Shown: in pieces, positions 14,895 through 17,241 of the stretch
How the letters are laid out: every line of letters starts with the position of its first letter
How positions within the stretch are numbered: the stretch's first letter is position 1
Assembly (NCBI RefSeq): GCF_020829685.1
Contig: NZ_JAIVFR010000019.1
Coordinates: 1-17,241, forward strand
DNA: 17,241 bases
From: Nostoc sp. CHAB 5715
GTDB lineage: Bacteria > Cyanobacteriota > Cyanobacteriia > Cyanobacteriales > Nostocaceae
Direction of reading: 5' to 3'
Translations under genes and position numbers: made by a program
Notes under the pieces: model-generated
What the model was told of the DNA's origin: nothing
The model's input: only the letters and a program-made list of their open reading frames with translations
Databases searched by the model: none

Positions 14895-15266
14895 ATGGCG
14901 GCGAAAGACATATTCCATGATGTAGTAAGACGCGCTTTAGAGAAAGAGGGTTGGCTCATCACTAATGACCCGCTTTTCCTCCGTTTTGGTGGTTTGGATA
15001 TGTATATCGACCTCGGTGCAGAGAAAGTTTTAGCAGCTGAACGAAATCAAGAAAAAATTGCAGTTGAAGTTAAAAGCTTTGTTGCTCCATCTACTACAAC
15101 TGAATTTAGTACTGCTTTAGTAGGTTGGGTTAAGCAAAGCGCAACCCAACAAAGCCCCGGAAATGTTGGGTTTCGTTCCTCAAACGCCACTTGCTTCAAG
15201 TCGGGAAACCCGCCCAACGCAGTGGCTCCCCAACCTACACAGTTTAAGGTTTTTAGCGTTAACTGA
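14895..15266 (+). pseudogene. xisH: xisH-related gene (fdxN element excision controlling factor family), interrupted by a repeat
   Basis: The XisH family was named for control of fdxN-element excision in Anabaena heterocysts and has an endonuclease-like fold. Residues 1-75 match well: AAKDIFHDVVRRALEKEGW, GGLDMYIDLGAEKVLAAER and the IAVEVKSF strand with E58 and K60 of an ExK motif. From residue 76 the reading runs into a 119-bp inverted-repeat element and gives an unrelated tail ending after 123 codons; the family is about 138 aa. The C-terminal half and an xisI partner are not recognisable downstream. I infer a disrupted gene. The ATG follows AGGAAT closely. Confidence 0.8.
15120..15238. mobile_element. 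MITE-like repeat inserted in the xisH reading frame
   Basis: GTAGGTTGGG at 15120-15129 is perfectly inverted at 15229-15238 (CCCAACCTAC). Inside, GTTGGGTT/AACCCAAC-type blocks repeat in both directions. I recall repeats beginning GTAGGTTGGGTT as common in Nostoc genomes. The left end falls exactly where similarity of the protein to XisH stops. Confidence 0.75.
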
Positions 15267-15385
15267 ACTGTATTGCTCTATCACCCACCAAATCTGACTC
15301 TTTCACCTGATACTTGAGAATTTCTGGGATAAGTAGTGAAGGGTTATGATGCTTTGCGATCGCGCTAGTATGAATCCCCAGTAAG

Positions 15386-15751
15386 TTAGTACTCGTCATC
15401 TCTGAGAATAAAGCCGGATTCTTTATTGAGAAATCCTGCAAGCTGCTTAATCAGCCCCCGAAGACGGTTAAATTTGTGTTCAACGAGTTTGTCAGTAGCA
15501 TTGTGCCTGTATTCTGCAAAAAATTTTTTCTCTGTATACTCAGTCAGATGCACATCTAACTTTTTTTCATTGACATATAACCTATCAGAAAAATTGTCTT
15601 TTAGAGAATCAATGGCTGTTAATAAATTAGTTTGTACATTGCTGATTCTAGCATTAATGCTAGCTTCTATTTGAGCTAGTCGATAGATACCAGCAATTAA
15701 CATAAACATCAGAGAAACAACAGTGAAAGCATTGTTAATATCAATTTTCAT
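15386..15751 (-). CDS. Unknown protein with one N-terminal membrane segment and coiled coil
   Basis: I do not recognise it. In the 121-residue product, residues 9-25 (FTVVSLMFMLIAGIYRL) form a single membrane helix and residues about 26-110 are predicted helical/coiled coil and charged (EASINARISNVQTNLLTAID, KLVEHKFNRLRGLIKQLAGF). It ends in the acidic RDDEY. It would be a membrane-anchored protein with its helical part on one side. It is last of four tightly packed genes, starting 3 bases after the preceding stop. Confidence 0.75.
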   Translation of the reverse strand: MKIDINNAFTVVSLMFMLIAGIYRLAQIEASINARISNVQTNLLTAIDSLKDNFSDRLYVNEKKLDVHLTEYTEKKFFAEYRHNATDKLVEHKFNRLRGLIKQLAGFLNKESGFILRDDEY

Positions 15752-15754
15752 TTT

Positions 15755-16219
15755 TTAAAGAGCATCAATTTTAGATTGAATTTGACTTAATTGTGATTGA
15801 ATTAAGCTTAACGATTGAGTATTCGTATCAATTTCATCACCTGAATATTTCCAAGCCTCAACATACATCTGGCTATGCCACTTAGGAATTCTAATCTCCG
15901 CAATAAAAGGCAGTAATCCCAAATCGGGAAATTTAATTAAAGTCAACTCTCTTAAGCCGCATCCTTGACTAAAAGCGTCCACGCTTGCCATAAATTCAGA
16001 AGTAGACGATGGAAGTGTAAGCAGTTTCATGTGTACTTTAGCGGCAAATCTCCAATGAGATTTCGCTAGATCATTGCGAAATCCAAACATCATTAGATAG
16101 CTATTGCAAATAATCGAAATAGGGGGAATAGGGATATAACTAGTTTTGGGTCCAGGGGTCGCTATATAAGTTTGTCGTCGTACCAAATCCCAATTGAGAG
16201 AATCATTAATCCCACTCAC
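15755..16219 (-). CDS. Unknown protein with C-terminal coiled coil, GTG start
   Basis: Not recognised. The 154-residue product starts at a GTG whose bases overlap the preceding gene's TGA (GTGA), typical of translational coupling. The body has Pro/Ile-rich strands (GPKTSYIPIPPISIICNSYL) and FIAEIRIPKWHSQMYVEAWK; the last 30 residues are a Gln/Ser/Leu heptad pattern (TQSLSLIQSQLSQIQSKIDA). It could pair with the coiled-coil product of the next gene. Confidence 0.7.
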   Translation of the reverse strand: MSGINDSLNWDLVRRQTYIATPGPKTSYIPIPPISIICNSYLMMFGFRNDLAKSHWRFAAKVHMKLLTLPSSTSEFMASVDAFSQGCGLRELTLIKFPDLGLLPFIAEIRIPKWHSQMYVEAWKYSGDEIDTNTQSLSLIQSQLSQIQSKIDAL

Positions 16220-16452
16220 ACATTTATTAATCCCGCAGCGCTCAGATTTTGCTCAAGATTTAGACAATAAACATCCATCTCTACCTCGCACATCTCCAGA
16301 ATATCCATGTACTCTTCTATTGTTATCTGCCCATTACAAAAGCATGTCAATCCTAAATGTGCGGCTTCTTCTTGCTCTAGCCTTAGTGCAATTTCATCCT
16401 CAGTCATTTGAGGATATAGGGGAATTTCTACCCCTATAACTTTTTCAATCAT
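16216..16452 (-). CDS. Small acidic unknown protein
   Basis: Not recognised. 78 residues, strongly acidic and helical: a short beta-like start (MIEKVIGVEIPLYP), a Glu-rich helix (TEDEIALRLEQEEAAHLGL), then CFCNGQITIEEYMDILEMCE, which has four to five cysteines in all (two as CFC), and a C-terminal helix. Its ATG overlaps the preceding stop by one base (TAATG), and its stop overlaps the next GTG. Size and acidity would suit a chaperone-like or regulatory partner, which is only inference. Confidence 0.7.
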   Translation of the reverse strand: MIEKVIGVEIPLYPQMTEDEIALRLEQEEAAHLGLTCFCNGQITIEEYMDILEMCEVEMDVYCLNLEQNLSAAGLINV

Positions 16453-17036
16453 TAGCGGTAAATTTCGGGTGTAAAGGAAACTGAACGGTTAGTGTTGGTT
16501 TTTACCTTAGTGGCAATAGCTTCTTTCACATCTTTAAATCCTTTAGCAGTTTCACCAACACCAAAACCGATAGGGTAGCTATATGAGTTACCACCCTTTG
16601 TTTTGTATTTTTGTCCGGTCAACTTACTAGTTTTTGTAATTGTTGTTGTTCCAGATACTCGAATCACAGCCTTAGCTGCAACAAATCCTACTAATTCAAC
16701 AGCCGCAGCAACATCTGCCGGAGCTTTTGAAATGTTCGCATCAGCAACAGCAATGCCAGCTGCTGCAAAACCAGTCTCAGATCGCTGAGAAAGATAAGTT
16801 TTTACCTTTGGAGCCGTGTTAACTGGTGTCGCAAACGGCACAAGAGAGTAAAGCAAAAGCTTTCCTGGCTCGCTGCCTTCTGCCCTATCTCCATACTCAA
16901 CAGACTTTTTGCCTGATTGAACTGCCTGAAAAAATCCTAGTGCTGAGGTATCTGCTAAATCCACAGCGTCGCCAGTCCCACTAAGCGGGCGAAGTAATTT
17001 TAAAGCAGATTTCAAATTGTTAAATCTTTTAGCCAT
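16452..17036 (-). CDS. Unknown Ala/Val/Thr-rich protein, first gene of a four-gene operon
   Basis: Not recognised. From the ATG at 17036 it has 194 residues; a GTG at 17078 would add 14. Neither has a clear Shine-Dalgarno. It starts basic (MAKRFNNLKSALKLLRPLSG), has a long middle of small hydrophobic residues without a true membrane helix (ADVAAAVELVGFVAAKAVIR), then beta-rich Thr/Ser/Gly stretches (VSGTTTITKTSKLTGQKYKT; GNSYSYPIGFGVGETAKGF) and ends VSFTPEIYR. The composition is reminiscent of structural or assembly proteins such as virion or surface proteins, but I see no diagnostic motif. It is divergent from a plus-strand gene starting at 17200. Confidence 0.7.
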   Translation of the reverse strand: MAKRFNNLKSALKLLRPLSGTGDAVDLADTSALGFFQAVQSGKKSVEYGDRAEGSEPGKLLLYSLVPFATPVNTAPKVKTYLSQRSETGFAAAGIAVADANISKAPADVAAAVELVGFVAAKAVIRVSGTTTITKTSKLTGQKYKTKGGNSYSYPIGFGVGETAKGFKDVKEAIATKVKTNTNRSVSFTPEIYR

Positions 17037-17199
17037 CAGTGCTTTAAATGAATTAGTTGATACAACCTTTTCTAGCACTGATTTTCAGGCTTTTATTTGG
17101 CACCGACTACTATACCCGCATTTCTCACAAACTCAGAGAACCCGGGGGGCAAAAACTGCTAGAATGTATATATAATAAGCACTTCAGCTATTTTGAAAT

Positions 17200-17241
17200 A
17201 TGACTCGACCCGCAACGCGATCGATACCAAAGGAGTTCAGA
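17200..17241 (+). CDS. Start of an unidentified plus-strand gene (cut by window end)
   Basis: An ATG at 17200 opens a frame that stays open to the end (MTRPATRSIPKEFR, 14 codons). A TATAAT at 17171-17176, 24 bases upstream of the ATG, could be its -10 element; no good -35 or Shine-Dalgarno is seen. Too little is present to identify a product. It is divergent from the four-gene operon. Confidence 0.35.
   Translation, partial: MTRPATRSIPKEFR

Noticed and set aside
15259..15441. 60-codon minus-strand frame overlapping the end of the 121-codon gene
   Set aside because: It overlaps the better-supported gene in another frame and has no recognisable family or ribosome binding site. Its later part (15259-15385) is protein-like enough that a decayed gene fragment is not excluded.

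Overview
The window looks like a chromosomal segment of a filamentous, heterocyst-forming-type cyanobacterium (Nostoc/Anabaena group). Reasons seen in the sequence: many HIP1 octamers (GCGATCGC) inside and between genes; a glycine-tailed RRM protein followed by ribosomal protein S21, the arrangement known from Anabaena; a cyanobacterial NdhD; an XisH relative; heptameric tandem repeats of the STRR kind; and many small inverted-repeat elements typical of Nostoc intergenic DNA. No database could be searched, so assignments rest on motifs and remembered families.

Layout. 1-1679 (-): C-terminally cut zinc-ribbon Ser/Thr kinase with a multi-pass membrane tail, starting at GTG and therefore easy to miss. 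1803-2432 (-): RRM RNA-binding protein and rpsU, with a hairpin plus T-run between them and a clear terminator after rpsU. 2433-3058: gene-free, with one MITE-like element. 3059-4714 (-): exported TPR protein. 4812-4977 (-): small frameshifted gene remnant. 5213-6307 (-) and 7031-7750 (+): divergent two-component genes, a receiver-histidine kinase and a LuxR/NarL-type response regulator. 7972-9660 (+): ndhD. 9789-10460 (-): two small genes that I read as a possible toxin-like/immunity-like pair. 10464-11170: a pile-up of at least four inverted-repeat elements. 11303-12757 (+): thrB and a coiled-coil protein. 12803-13266: a second repeat cluster. 13433-14146 (-): an SDR-fold protein lacking the usual catalytic Tyr and Lys. 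14263-15266 (+): a Uma2-type nuclease-fold protein and an xisH interrupted by a repeat element. 15386-17036 (-): four tightly packed genes that I do not recognise. 17200-end (+): start of a divergent gene.

The left two-thirds is mostly ordinary chromosome (translation/cold response, signalling, respiration or photosynthetic electron flow, threonine synthesis), interrupted by repeat clusters. The right end, from about 14.2 kb, has accessory character: nuclease-fold genes, a broken excision-factor relative and a compact operon of unknowns. The best candidates for something undescribed are that four-gene operon and the 9789-10460 pair, whose larger gene starts exactly where a repeat element ends.
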